64,000 nt of DNA from Kribbella sindirgiensis (GCF_004331435.1 NZ_SJKA01000004.1:372001-436000); one strand, 5' to 3'; positions 37,170 through 45,271 are shown, counted from the stretch's first letter. Translations and numbers: made by a program. Notes: generated by a model not told the origin, from the sequence alone.

Positions 37170-38237
37170 TCACAGATCTCTGTAGCTGTGCGGTACGTTG
37201 ATCTCCAGATCAGCGCCCGTCCTACGGACTGCTCGTTGTCGCGACCGTGTCGGCCCCCGACTCCCAACGGCCGCGAGTACCTCGCGCGACACGATGTGTT
37301 CGTCCAGGTGCACAACCCGCGCGAGCCTCGTGATCTCGCCGGCAACGCGCCCAGTGGGCAGGCTCGCCACCAATGGCGCTATGGCCCGGACGGCGTTGAC
37401 CTGGCCGCTGAGGTGATCGAGAACGTTGCTCCATTTCGCGAGCTCGACCTCGATCGCGAAGTCGGCCAGAGGACGCGCCGATCCCAGCACGTCACGCAGC
37501 AGACCTCGGCCAGCGGCGTGCAGCGCAGCCGGATCCTGTTTGTTCGGCAGCCTTGCAAAGAGCACTTCGTCGAACGCCTCTGACAGCACTGGCAGGCTCC
37601 GCATTGCGCCAGCCTGGCCTCCCAGGTCACCGTCCAGAGCAACGAGGACCGTGCCGGTCTGCGAGTGCGATCGCGCGATCAGGGCCTGCTCAGGCGTGAT
37701 CGCCGCACCGCAGCAAGCCAGGCCAGCCCATTCATCGCCCGCGAGGCTGACGGCAGGTGCATCCATCGTGCCTTCGACGAGCACAGGCACCGCACCCGAG
37801 CGCAGCCGATCGGCCTGAGCATCGAGTCCGACAAGCGTGTGCGCCTTGGCGTAGATCTCCGTGTTGCGCGTGTTCAGGTAGCGCAGTCGATCGCCGGCGG
37901 CACGTCCGATGAAGCCGACCGGGCGGAGCTACTTGTCGGGCGCAGGGAACATGATGCGGTCTCGAAATCGATCGACCAGGTAGCCGTTGCTGGTCACGAA
38001 CGCCAGACCTGCCGCGACGATCTCCAGATCGTCGAACGCAGCGCGGCGGAGATGGCCGACCAACTGTGACCAGCCGTCGGGCGCATAGCCCACCGACCAT
38101 TCAGAGCCGGGCGCCAGCACCGCACCTAGGCCGCGGGCGCACAGATGTTCGGCTGCCCACCCGCCAGGCCGCTCCCGAAGTTGCCGCCGATAGAACGAGA
38201 CGGCCGCGACGTGAGCGTCGTACAGCCGGTCCTTCAC
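37170..38237 (-). pseudogene. DnaG-like TOPRIM primase (copy C), interrupted by TAG
   Basis: Conceptually a 355-residue primase core lacking the zinc-binding domain. The start is a GTG at 38237 overlapping the copy B stop. The N-terminal block (VGYAPDGWSQLVGHLRR; VDRFRDRIMFPAPDK) is canonical Toprim_N, and then an in-frame TAG (37929-37931) interrupts before LRPVGFIGRAAGDR. The downstream part keeps the TOPRIM acidic residues: VEG in VPVLVEGTMDA and DGD in VLVALDGDLGG, so the catalytic site would be intact if the stop were read through or absent. CAG to TAG is the simplest lesion. A restart at the GTG at 37790 could make a fragment with the acidic motif only. Confidence 0.75.
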
Positions 38238-39124
38238 AAGTCCGGTCCACGATCCGGTGGCTCCGGATAACCCATGAGCTCGGCAGCCACCGCACCGCCG
38301 AACCGGTAGGTCAGGCTCGGCCGAACCGTGGTCAGCAAGTCGTTCATGGTCTGCGGGCCGTGCTCGGCGTTCACGATGCTGCTCGGGCTGTGCGGCAGCA
38401 CGACCGCGCGAACCCGGTCGTAGTACAGCGCCAGATCGAACAGATAGCCCGTTGTCAGCTTCCGACGATGCTCGTCGCCGTGGGCAACAACGATCACTGT
38501 GTCCCCGAGGCTGAACTTTCGCAGCATCCTCGCCTGCGCGGTCGACAGCCCGGCGCCAAAGACCGGAATCCCCACCCACTGGCCATCGGTCTCCCGGCTC
38601 ATACTCGACACGGCAATGGCGTCGACCAGGTCATCCACGAGCACCGGAACCGCTCCGCCCCGCAGAAGATCCAGTTGCTCCGCGATCCCGACCAGGACGT
38701 TGGACGGCTGATGAATCGCCGTGGCCGGGCTAAGAGAGTGAGCCCGGCCATCCCGCCCGATCCCGATGAATCCTGTCGGATGCAGATGGGCGTCCCTGGC
38801 GACCAGCACCAGCTGATCGCGGAACCGATCCGTGACGGCGCCATCCCCCACGCGGTCGATCAATCCCGCACTTTCCATTGTCGAGTACGCGAAGTTCTCG
38901 GCGGCAAGGTGGTCTACCAAGCTCGTCAAGGTGTCCGGGGCGTATCCGACCATCCAGGCCGAGTCCACCGACAGCACCTGCTCGATCTGCTCTTCCTTCA
39001 AGTACTCCAACGGCCAACCCGTTGCCCGCAGCAACTCACCCCGGAAGAACTGCGCGGCGGAGACGATCGCCTCGAGCGACCGCCGCCGCTCCTCCATGGT
39101 GATCGCAAAGCCAGGATCATTCAT
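38234..39124 (-). CDS. DnaG-like TOPRIM paralogue (copy B), active site degenerate
   Basis: A 296-residue paralogue of copy C aligned along its length (MVGYAPDTLTSLVDHL; GAVPVLVDDLVDA; TVIVVAHGDEHRRK). The TOPRIM Glu is replaced (VEG to VDD) and the DxD motif reads HGD, so primase chemistry is unlikely; it may retain DNA, nucleotide or protein binding. GGAGG lies 5 bases before the ATG at 39124. Confidence 0.75.
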   Translation of the reverse strand: MNDPGFAITMEERRRSLEAIVSAAQFFRGELLRATGWPLEYLKEEQIEQVLSVDSAWMVGYAPDTLTSLVDHLAAENFAYSTMESAGLIDRVGDGAVTDRFRDQLVLVARDAHLHPTGFIGIGRDGRAHSLSPATAIHQPSNVLVGIAEQLDLLRGGAVPVLVDDLVDAIAVSSMSRETDGQWVGIPVFGAGLSTAQARMLRKFSLGDTVIVVAHGDEHRRKLTTGYLFDLALYYDRVRAVVLPHSPSSIVNAEHGPQTMNDLLTTVRPSLTYRFGGAVAAELMGYPEPPDRGPDL

Positions 39125-39228
39125 CTAAACCTCCGAGAGCCGAAACGTCCGGCCTCGAAGGTCTCCTCAGATCGCTCGCTTCCGAACCCGGATCACGACT
39201 TCCAGGAACTCCAACGCAACAACGCGCA

Positions 39229-40128
39229 TCAGAGTCCGGGCCCCGTTCCCGGCGGATCCAGATCCGTGCTGTGCAGCGCCATGAAGCCGCGCCCGCTGGC
39301 CCGATACGTCATCAACGGGCGCGACGTCAGCAGTAGATCGTGCACACGCTGCGCGCCGGACTCCTGCGCCAAACCAGCCAACGACTCCCCCGGAGGCAAC
39401 GCAACCGCCCGAACCTTGTCGAAGAAGAACGCGAGATCCAGCAAGTAACCAGCCGACTGATTCCGCTCCGCCTCGTTCCCAGCCAGAACAACGACCACCT
39501 TGTCGCTCGTACTGAACTCGCGCAGCAACTTCGCCTGGGCCGTGGACAAGCCTCCGCTGTACACCGGGATCCCAGCCCACCGGCCACCTGCCTGTACGCC
39601 GGCATTCGACACAGCGAGTGCATCTACGGGCTCGTCCACGATCACCGGAACCGCACCACCGGCAAGCAGACCCCGCTGCTCCACAGCTCCAACCAGAACG
39701 TTCGACGGCCGATGAATCGGCGTCAGCTGAGTCGCTGAACGCGCCACACCATCCGGACCGATACCGACAAACCCAACCGCCGATGACCGCCGATCATGAG
39801 CGACGAACATCAACTTGTCCCGATGCCGATCAACCGCATCACCGTGCTCATTCCAGGTCAGCAGACCGGCCCGCACCAGCGTCCCGTACGCAAACCCCTG
39901 CTTCTGGAGATGATCAACCAGATTCGACCAGCTCTGCGGCGCGTACCCCACCTTCCACGGCGACTCCGCCGACAATACCGACCCAGCCCCATAGGCCCTC
40001 AAATACTCCAACGGCCACCCGGTAGTTGCCCGCAGCAACTCTCGCCGGAAGAACTGCGCAGCCGCAGCATTCGCCGCCAGCAACCGCCGCCGCTCATCAA
40101 TCGACAGCCCAAACCCCTGAGAACTCAC
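39229..40128 (-). CDS. DnaG-like TOPRIM paralogue (copy A), active site degenerate
   Basis: A 299-residue member of the same family, with KVGYAPQSWSNLVDHLQ, GFVGIGPDGVARS and GAVPVIVDEPVDA segments. TOPRIM acidic residues are lost (VDE for VEG, VVLAGNE for ALDGD). It is more similar to copy B than to C over IHRPSNVLVGAVEQ, implying B and A arose from one degenerate ancestor. A strong GGAGG five bases before GTG 40128 sets the start; the frame extends to 40206 but without a ribosome binding site. Confidence 0.75.
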   Translation of the reverse strand: MSSQGFGLSIDERRRLLAANAAAAQFFRRELLRATTGWPLEYLRAYGAGSVLSAESPWKVGYAPQSWSNLVDHLQKQGFAYGTLVRAGLLTWNEHGDAVDRHRDKLMFVAHDRRSSAVGFVGIGPDGVARSATQLTPIHRPSNVLVGAVEQRGLLAGGAVPVIVDEPVDALAVSNAGVQAGGRWAGIPVYSGGLSTAQAKLLREFSTSDKVVVVLAGNEAERNQSAGYLLDLAFFFDKVRAVALPPGESLAGLAQESGAQRVHDLLLTSRPLMTYRASGRGFMALHSTDLDPPGTGPGL

Positions 40129-40190
40129 CAAGACCTCCGAAGCCGCTGAACCTCTGACTGCCTCGAAGCTCACCCCAACCACGCGACCAG

Positions 40191-40220
40191 CAGAACCTGG
40201 AACCAAGGATCAAGGACACC
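40191..40220. repeat. 30-bp direct repeat, copy 2 (flanks primase-like array)
   Basis: Starts CAGAACCTGGAACC and ends GATCAAGGACACC; the partner of 37122-37151. It sits in the spacer upstream of the copy A gene. Confidence 0.55.
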
Positions 40221-40236
40221 GTTGCCGAACTACGTA

Positions 40237-40731
40237 TTACAGAGGACCGACGCCGTCGTACCTGTCTGGCTCTTCCAGCAGCGACCGCGCTGGCAGCGAG
40301 GCAGACCGGCGACGCACCACCGGCCGATCAAGTTCACGGAACGGAACAGTCGAGTCCGCCCGCAGCCCAGCCGAACGGGCCAACTGAGCCCCCGCCGAAT
40401 CGATCGCCTCATCAACCAACTCGATGAGCTTGCGGACACTCCATCCAGAGCGATCCGCCCCAGTCTCAGCATGCAGCCGCCCTCGCGCTGCAGCAGGTTC
40501 AACGTCCGGTTTCTCAGGATCCATGAGCCGAAGATCGCCTTCCCAACCCCGCCGCAGAACCAGGATCACGCAATCCAGGAGCCCGCTGAACTCGGTCTCG
40601 GATCCAGCTGCCCTCCTCGCCAGACCGAGCGCCAGCAACTCCCGTGAGAGCGGTCTGCAGTCGGGCCTTGAAGCCGGCGCTCTCGCGAGGTGATCGAATT
40701 CGTCGAATGCCAGCCCACGTATGCGAGCCAC
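40237..40731 (-). CDS. Uncharacterised element protein, possibly frameshifted at its start
   Basis: A 164-residue Arg/Leu-rich protein of no recognised family, first in the minus-strand run that leads to the primase-like genes. From a GTG at 40731 it begins MARIRGLAFDEFDHLA. A different frame just upstream (ATG 40778; NVEAPRLAEWLAYVGW) also looks coding and stops being convincing near 40710, so the intact gene may have started at 40778 with a frameshift. No clear ribosome binding site supports either. Confidence 0.45.
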   Translation of the reverse strand: MARIRGLAFDEFDHLARAPASRPDCRPLSRELLALGLARRAAGSETEFSGLLDCVILVLRRGWEGDLRLMDPEKPDVEPAAARGRLHAETGADRSGWSVRKLIELVDEAIDSAGAQLARSAGLRADSTVPFRELDRPVVRRRSASLPARSLLEEPDRYDGVGPL

Positions 40732-40903
40732 TCAGCGAGTCGCGGAGCCTCAACATTCACCAGATCCTCAGCGGACATCGGCGCATGCCGAGTTCAGCTA
40801 CGCCGACGACAAGATCCGTACGTTCAGCGGACGCCCGTCCCGTCGGGGTGCACGTAACGGCGGCGGACGTGACCCCGATTCCTCTCATGGGAGGAGTGGA
40901 TCC

Positions 40904-41071
40904 GTGACACGACGCTGCAGGTACGGGTCCGGCGAGCCGGACCCGTACGCCGCAGACCTGGTTCGCCGGCTCCGCGGACTGCTGGCACTCGTCGCCGGTC
41001 CGCCGGTGCGCGGGCCCGGCGCGGTACGTCGCGACGACGAGCTGCTCGATCGCGTGGCCGCCGGACCGTAG
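40904..41071 (+). CDS. 55-residue Arg-rich microprotein (duplicated leader, copy 1)
   Basis: A small basic protein that begins VTRRCRYGSGEPDPYAADLV and contains RRDDELLDRV near its end. GGAGGAG lies about 8 bases before the GTG. The gene and about 50 bases of upstream DNA recur at 44553-44768, where the second copy is frameshifted. The conserved leader and start argue that it is translated. The family is not known to me; spacing of Tyr/Pro/Asp suggests a short helical hairpin. Confidence 0.5.
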   Translation: MTRRCRYGSGEPDPYAADLVRRLRGLLALVAGPPVRGPGAVRRDDELLDRVAAGP

Positions 41072-41220
41072 CTTCGATCAGGTCACCGATCTGACCAACT
41101 GGATCAAGTTCCCGGAGAACGGGCGCGGAGAACTACTACGGGCCCCTGCGCTCCGGGCCAGCTCCGATCAGCCGCGTCGGACGGTACGAGAAACGACCGT
41201 GTGTCGAACGAAATGAAGGA

Positions 41221-41322
41221 GGGACCCGCCCGGCCTCTCGGGGGGTCCCTCAACTTCTAGTGCCTGTTGTGGCGGTATCGGGGATTCAGAGGTCACTCCC
41301 TCCCTGGGGACCTCTGGTTTTG
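41221..41322 (+). terminator. Two hairpins, the second a likely Rho-independent terminator
   Basis: GGGACCC (41221) pairs with GGGTCCC (41243), and then CAGAGGTC (41287) pairs with GACCTCTG (41309) followed by GTTTTG. The second has the stem plus T-run expected of a terminator for the plus-strand microprotein transcript. Confidence 0.6.
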
Positions 41323-41490
41323 TAGTCGGCGAGTTGACCACATGGAGCCGGGCGCCTCAGCCCGTACCTTCACTCTCACCTCTGGGGTTGGGCCGGCGGT
41401 TCAACCACACCCTCGTACGGCTAGGGCTTCGCCGACTGATTGAGCTGCCGGGGGCGGGTTGTGCTGGTAATGCGGTGAAGCAGCGCCAGA

Positions 41491-41769
41491 TCAGAGGAGA
41501 ACCACCTCCCTGATCTTGGTCTTGCCGTTCTCGTCTTCGATCGTGGCCAGCGTCGCGCCTCGGTCCATCGCCCTCTCCGTGTACTCCCACAGAGAGACGG
41601 CTCGACGGACTGCCTCGCTGACGTTGATCCCCTTTCGGCCAGCGATCTCCTTCAGGGACGTCATCGCCTCGCGTCCCAGAACAATCTGCAGTCGTGCGTT
41701 GTCGACACCCGGGGTGTCGGTACCTCCCCGGTTTGCACGCTCCGTGTCCAGTTTCTGCACTTCCGGCAT
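41491..41769 (-). CDS. Ribbon-helix-helix-type DNA-binding protein
   Basis: A ~92-residue protein with a disordered N-terminus and a C-terminal RHH-like segment: RLQIVLGREAMTSLKEIA, then GINVSEAVRRAVSLWEYTE, matching the strand-helix-helix of CopG/Arc-type regulators. GGAG lies 6 bases before the ATG at 41769 (an ATG at 41781 is possible). It is monocistronic and divergent from the membrane-protein gene at 42041; it could regulate one or both through the AT-rich spacer 41850-42040. Confidence 0.7.
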   Translation of the reverse strand: MPEVQKLDTERANRGGTDTPGVDNARLQIVLGREAMTSLKEIAGRKGINVSEAVRRAVSLWEYTERAMDRGATLATIEDENGKTKIREVVLL

Positions 41770-41781
41770 TGTGATCTCCAT

Positions 41782-42040
41782 CTCACTCGGGGAAGCCCTG
41801 TCCGAACCCTGGAAACCCCTTCCCGGGGGTCACCAAGCGCCGATCAGTGATCACTCTTCGTAAAATTGCACACCGATCGGGTTACCACTATCAGTATTTT
41901 GAGGGTAAAGCACAAGTACCACGGCCGTCATACGACAGTGTTCATTGCGTGTTTAGGCACTCTTCAGCCACAATGCTGACTAGCTCAGATATGACCAGTG
42001 ATCGATTGGTATCCCTTGGTCGCCGGCACCACTGCCATCA
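41782..42040. promoter_or_regulatory. AT-rich divergent promoter region
   Basis: The spacer has markedly lower GC than its surroundings, with runs such as CGTAAAATTG and CAGTATTTTGAG, and separates the RHH gene from a plus-strand membrane-protein gene. Promoters for both are expected here; no single -35/-10 pair is convincing. Confidence 0.4.
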
Positions 42041-42556
42041 GTGGTCGTGCCATCTCCCCTGGTGAACGGCACGAACCTCCCCTCTGAGCACCTGGCTTCT
42101 TCGGAACCCAAGCCCCTCCCGGGCGAGGAAGGAAAACCAGTGGTTACAGGAGGAGAGTGGAAATCCAGGCCGAAGCCGAAGTACGGCGCAGGCAGGGATC
42201 TCACACGGGAAGTGAAGAGGAGTCTGTCCACCCCGGACTGGGCGCGTCGGTGTCTGATCATCGGCGTGTTCGCACTGATGGCGGAGATGCTCGTCGTCTT
42301 CGCGATCGTGGTGACCAGGCTCAACCCCGAGGACGCAATCACGTGGGTGATGATCGGTTTCGATCACATCTTCAACCTGGTGCTGATCGTGGTCGCCTAC
42401 TTCTTCGGCAAGCGCCACTCCAGCGACCCGGACGACGAGCCGCCCACCAAGCCGGCGCCGCCGAACGTGCACCCGCTTCCGACAGCGGCCCGTGCGTCGC
42501 GCACGCGGTCGCTCAAGGCCAAGAACGCAAAGGGGCGCTCTCGGCGGCGGCGGTGA
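42041..42556 (+). CDS. Uncharacterised two-helix membrane protein
   Basis: A product of up to 171 residues with a Pro/Gly-rich cytoplasmic N-terminus, two membrane helices (CLIIGVFALMAEMLVVFAIVV; HIFNLVLIVVAYFFG) and a basic tail (KAKNAKGRSRRRR). The start is uncertain; several in-frame GTG codons occur before the first helix. It is followed by a strong terminator. Function unknown; it may be a small cargo or surface-exclusion-type protein. Confidence 0.55.
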   Translation: MVVPSPLVNGTNLPSEHLASSEPKPLPGEEGKPVVTGGEWKSRPKPKYGAGRDLTREVKRSLSTPDWARRCLIIGVFALMAEMLVVFAIVVTRLNPEDAITWVMIGFDHIFNLVLIVVAYFFGKRHSSDPDDEPPTKPAPPNVHPLPTAARASRTRSLKAKNAKGRSRRRR

Positions 42557-42635
42557 GGGGGTACGCCGTACTTGTTCGGTACGGACACGTGCCGCTGGAC
42601 GCAAGTGCAGCGGTACAGCTTGATTCAGCTGGTCG

Positions 42636-42682
42636 AACTCCTCCCCGGGCGAACCACCTGCACGCCCGGTGAGGAGTTTTTA
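42636..42682 (+). terminator. Strong Rho-independent terminator
   Basis: AACTCCTC-C-CCGGGCG pairs with CGCCCGG-T-GAGGAGTT across an 11-base loop, followed by TTT. The stem of about 15 pairs with a T-run is the clearest terminator in the window and ends the transcript of the membrane-protein gene. Confidence 0.8.
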
Positions 42683-42773
42683 ATGGTCCCGATCACCACC
42701 CACCGCCGTCCTCTAAGGCCGTCACACCGCGTGTACTCGCGCATCTCGTCGACGAGGTCGGCACCCTCTCCGG

Positions 42774-43559
42774 TCAGACCCGAATCTCGCCCGCGGCTTG
42801 GGCGGCGGGTCTTGCATCGGTCGAGCCTGCCCGCAGCTCGGTCTGGTCTGTCCAGCGGGCGACGACGGACAGGACCGCCAGCATCTCCAGGGCGTACTGC
42901 TCCGACCATTCCTCGTGGCTGTGAGCGGCCACGTTGCGGATGCCGGCGAAGGCGCCCTGCGCCGTGAGGTGGAGCCCTTCTTGGCGAGACCGCCACAGGT
43001 CGCTGTTCGGGTCGCCGGGGAAGTGCAGCCGTGGCCGTCCAGACGTGGCCTTCGGGGCGAAGACGTCCTGGACCAGCGCACGGTCTACGAGGTCGCTGCC
43101 GGCCTTTTGGGCAATGTGGGCTGACAGCGACGTGGCAGCTGCTCCAACCGCGACCCGGAACTGGCCGGTACCCCACAGAGGTTCGGCAGCTGCCCAGACG
43201 TGGGGGTGGAACTGGTCGGCACCAACGGTCGGACCATCAGGGGCGAGGTTCTTCTTCACCAGCTCCCAGTCCCTGGCGACCCCCAACGCTGTGTCAGTGA
43301 CCCGCCTGTAGATGCGGGCCTGCTTCCTCACGTCGACCGGCACTGTGCCCGGCAGCGCCACCTCGAGCACCCTGGCGATCTTCAAGAACGTCGGGAGCTG
43401 GGACCTGTACCTCGCCTCCAAGTCGGGCCTTGGCGCGAGCCGCGCAATCCAGGGATCTTCAGGTGCGAACGTTCCGTCGATCCGGCTCGGGGACAGCGAG
43501 ATCAGGACGCAGGTCGTGCGGAAGGCGAGGATGCGCTCGACCATCCACTTGAGGTTCAT
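42774..43559 (-). CDS. TIGR02391-type (Ymh) protein
   Basis: About 261 residues. The C-terminal half matches the TIGR02391/Ymh pattern: AVGAAATSLSAHIAQKAG, LHFPGDPNSDLWRS, then GAFAGIRNVAAHSHEEW with the RN...H signature, and a final ALEMLAVLSVVARW helix. The family is HEPN-like in topology and common on phages and elements, often near defence genes; the biochemical role is unknown. The N-terminal half is unfamiliar. The ATG at 43559 (residue 17 of the long frame) is preferred but no strong ribosome binding site is seen. Confidence 0.65.
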   Translation of the reverse strand: MNLKWMVERILAFRTTCVLISLSPSRIDGTFAPEDPWIARLAPRPDLEARYRSQLPTFLKIARVLEVALPGTVPVDVRKQARIYRRVTDTALGVARDWELVKKNLAPDGPTVGADQFHPHVWAAAEPLWGTGQFRVAVGAAATSLSAHIAQKAGSDLVDRALVQDVFAPKATSGRPRLHFPGDPNSDLWRSRQEGLHLTAQGAFAGIRNVAAHSHEEWSEQYALEMLAVLSVVARWTDQTELRAGSTDARPAAQAAGEIRV

Positions 43560-43722
43560 TCGACGCACGATAGTGGCGACCACCCCCAAATTTCCCGAGC
43601 TTGGCACCGGCAGCTCCGGACCTGCACCAACAAGCCCCCTCGGACCGCGATGTCTGGTTCTTCACCGTCTTCGGCTCAGGGACCAGGACGAAGAACCACG
43701 CACCGTTTAGGAAACCAGAGAT

Positions 43723-43971
43723 CTACCGCAGGTCGCGGCCGATGAGTTCCTTCATGATCGGCTCGAGATGTCGGTGTCCATCGGGTCGCCGATCATCACG
43801 GACGTCTTCGCCGCACCTGCTCCGGTTCGTCTGCGACCCGGCGAATCTGCACCACCTGGGCGATTGGTCCAGAAGATCTACGCCAACCTGAGGGTCCAAG
43901 TTGTACTCGGACACGACGCGCCGAGTGAGCACGAGCGGCTCGGCTGACCCAACTCCACTGAGCACAGCCAT
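43723..43971 (-). CDS. Possible 82-residue protein
   Basis: An open frame with an ATG at 43971 and an N-terminus (LTRRVVSEYNLDPQ) that looks coding, but the middle is Arg/Asp-rich and could be out of frame. No ribosome binding site or family is recognised. It could be a truncated gene or chance. Confidence 0.25.
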   Translation of the reverse strand: MAVLSGVGSAEPLVLTRRVVSEYNLDPQVGVDLLDQSPRWCRFAGSQTNRSRCGEDVRDDRRPDGHRHLEPIMKELIGRDLR

Positions 43972-44325
43972 GCTGTTCCGGAGACCTCTTAGCGGTGAGC
44001 ACGGCGAGGCCGTAGGTCACACAACCTGAAACTCGAGCACGCGGGCCCTGGATGACACACCTAATCTCCGACACGGGCAAAGGTCCCACCGCTGTCGATC
44101 GCTCGACGCGACGTTAAGCCTGCGGCTGGTACAGCCTGCCAGTCGTCAGGCAGCGAAACCGCCGCTTGTTGCACGAACCACCCCGAAGAACTCGAGGAAG
44201 AGCTGTCACAAACAGCCCCAAGTCTCGGCCTTCTGCGGGCAGAAGGTGGGGCGGTCCCGTGGGAGCGGGGCCGCCCCGGCTGACCAACCACATCCGGAGA
44301 CCAACTCAGGAAAGGCAGCTCATCC
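43972..44325. other. Intergenic stretch with two adjacent hairpins
   Basis: A 350-base gap without a convincing gene. It contains two tight hairpins listed separately, upstream of a small membrane-protein gene. Confidence 0.4.
44229..44277 (+). ncRNA. Tandem strong hairpins in the leader of a small membrane gene
   Basis: CCTTCTGC-GG-GCAGAAGG (44229-44246) is a perfect 8-bp stem, and GGGGCGG...CCGCCCC (44248-44277) nests a CCCG/CGGG stem. There is no T-run, so they are not typical terminators; they may be a structured 5' leader or part of a small RNA. Confidence 0.35.
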
Positions 44326-44517
44326 ATGAGCGTAGAGACCTCGACCGCTGGCAGGCCACCGTCCCCACCCAACCTGGTGGTCCTGATCCTGGCGGTGACG
44401 GTGGTCGCGTTCGCCGCGATCGTCATACTCGCCCTGGCCGGCCACGCCATCGCAGCGGGCGTGATCGGCACCGTGTGGGCCGCGACGTGCGGCGTGCTCG
44501 GGTACAAGAAGCCGTGA
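44326..44517 (+). CDS. Small hydrophobic membrane protein
   Basis: A 63-residue protein with one or two membrane helices (LVVLILAVTVVAFAAIVILA; AIAAGVIGTVWAATCGVLG) and a short KKP tail. AGGAAAGG lies about 11 bases before the ATG. The size and pattern suggest a small membrane peptide of the element; function unknown. Confidence 0.5.
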   Translation: MSVETSTAGRPPSPPNLVVLILAVTVVAFAAIVILALAGHAIAAGVIGTVWAATCGVLGYKKP

Positions 44518-44610
44518 TCCACCCACTCGCCGGACGCGGTGTAGCGGCTGGCCGACGTAACGGCGTACGACGCGATCCCGATATCTCTTCCAGGGGAGGA
44601 GTGGAGATCT

Positions 44611-44768
44611 GTGACGCGACGACGCTGCCAGTACCGGCAGTCCCGACCCGATCCGTACATCGCGGATCGGGTCCGTGGCTGCTCGGCTTGCTGGCGATCA
44701 TCACCCGGCAGTCGGCACCGTGCCAGGACCCGGTACGGCGGGACGACGAACTGCTGGATCGGCTCTAA
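44611..44768 (+). pseudogene. Microprotein of the duplicated leader, copy 2 (frameshifted)
   Basis: The leader (GGGGAGGAGTGG) and first ~20 codons match copy 1 at 40904 (VTRRRCQYRQSRPDPYIADR). About 70 bases in, homology moves to another frame that ends with VRRDDELLDRL and a stop at 44766-44768, so this copy carries a 1-base frameshift. In its own frame it continues into unrelated DNA. Confidence 0.5.
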
Positions 44769-44821
44769 CTGGCGGAACGAGGGAGGGACCCGACCAGAGC
44801 CGTGGTCCGCTCAGGATGCCG

Positions 44822-44974
44822 TCACTTCTTCGAGGTTGCACCACCGCTGGATGTGGGCGGCGGTGGCGGTGGCGGCGGCTTGCTGACCGATTCAGGCGGC
44901 CTCGGCGGAGCCACCTTCCAGCCACCTTTGAACGGGCCCCTGGGCGAGCGGCCGCGCGGGTTGGCGTTCGGCAT
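44822..44974 (-). CDS. Proline-rich microprotein 3
   Basis: A 50-residue protein starting MPNANPRGRSPRGPFKGGWK and ending in a polyproline run and TSSGGATSKK. AAGGGATC precedes the ATG at 44974, 11 bases after microprotein 2. It is part of a compact set of three short proline-rich genes after the DUF6338 gene. It carries no known domain; polyproline segments suggest binding to SH3/WW-like or cell-envelope partners (inference). Confidence 0.55.
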   Translation of the reverse strand: MPNANPRGRSPRGPFKGGWKVAPPRPPESVSKPPPPPPPPTSSGGATSKK

Positions 44975-44985
44975 GATGATCCCTT

Positions 44986-45117
44986 CTACTTCGCCGGTTT
45001 TGGTGGGGGAGGTGGAGGTGGGGTCCGAGGCGCGGGGGGTGCTGTGGCTGGTTTGGGCTTCCAGCCCTTCTCCTCAGTCTCTCCAGGGCCCGTCGCCCCG
45101 TAATGGTCATTCGGCAC
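44986..45117 (-). CDS. Proline-rich microprotein 2
   Basis: A 43-residue protein, GTG start at 45117, overlapping the end of microprotein 1 by 11 bases. Its C-terminus is KPKPATAPPAPRTPP followed by a proline run and KPAK. Another frame through this DNA exists but lacks the shared proline-rich style of the neighbours and is disfavoured. Confidence 0.5.
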   Translation of the reverse strand: MPNDHYGATGPGETEEKGWKPKPATAPPAPRTPPPPPPPKPAK

Positions 45118-45271
45118 TTGTTGGACCGCCTTTGCTTGGTTTGGGTGGTTTGGGGAGAAACCGGGTGGGGGGCGAGTTCGTCTTGGTGCCCTCCGCGCCG
45201 GTCGTCTTGGCGGCCGGGGTCGCTGTCTTTGCTCGGTAGCCGCCGCGACCTGGCGGAAGGTTCTTAACCAT
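45107..45271 (-). CDS. Proline-rich microprotein 1
   Basis: A 54-residue basic protein starting MVKNLPPGRGGYRAKTAT and containing RFLPKPPKPSKGG near its end. Its ATG overlaps the DUF6338 stop by 8 bases (ATGGTTAA), so it is translationally coupled. It begins the three-gene proline-rich series. Confidence 0.55.
   Translation of the reverse strand: MVKNLPPGRGGYRAKTATPAAKTTGAEGTKTNSPPTRFLPKPPKPSKGGPTSAE

Noticed and set aside
37929..37931. Recoding of TAG as pyrrolysine or programmed readthrough
   Set aside because: No supporting tRNA, stem-loop or family precedent is visible; a point mutation or read error is simpler.
44802..45239. Gly-rich plus-strand frame with a long glycine run
   Set aside because: It is the complement of the proline tracts of the microproteins, which have ribosome binding sites and overlapping starts.
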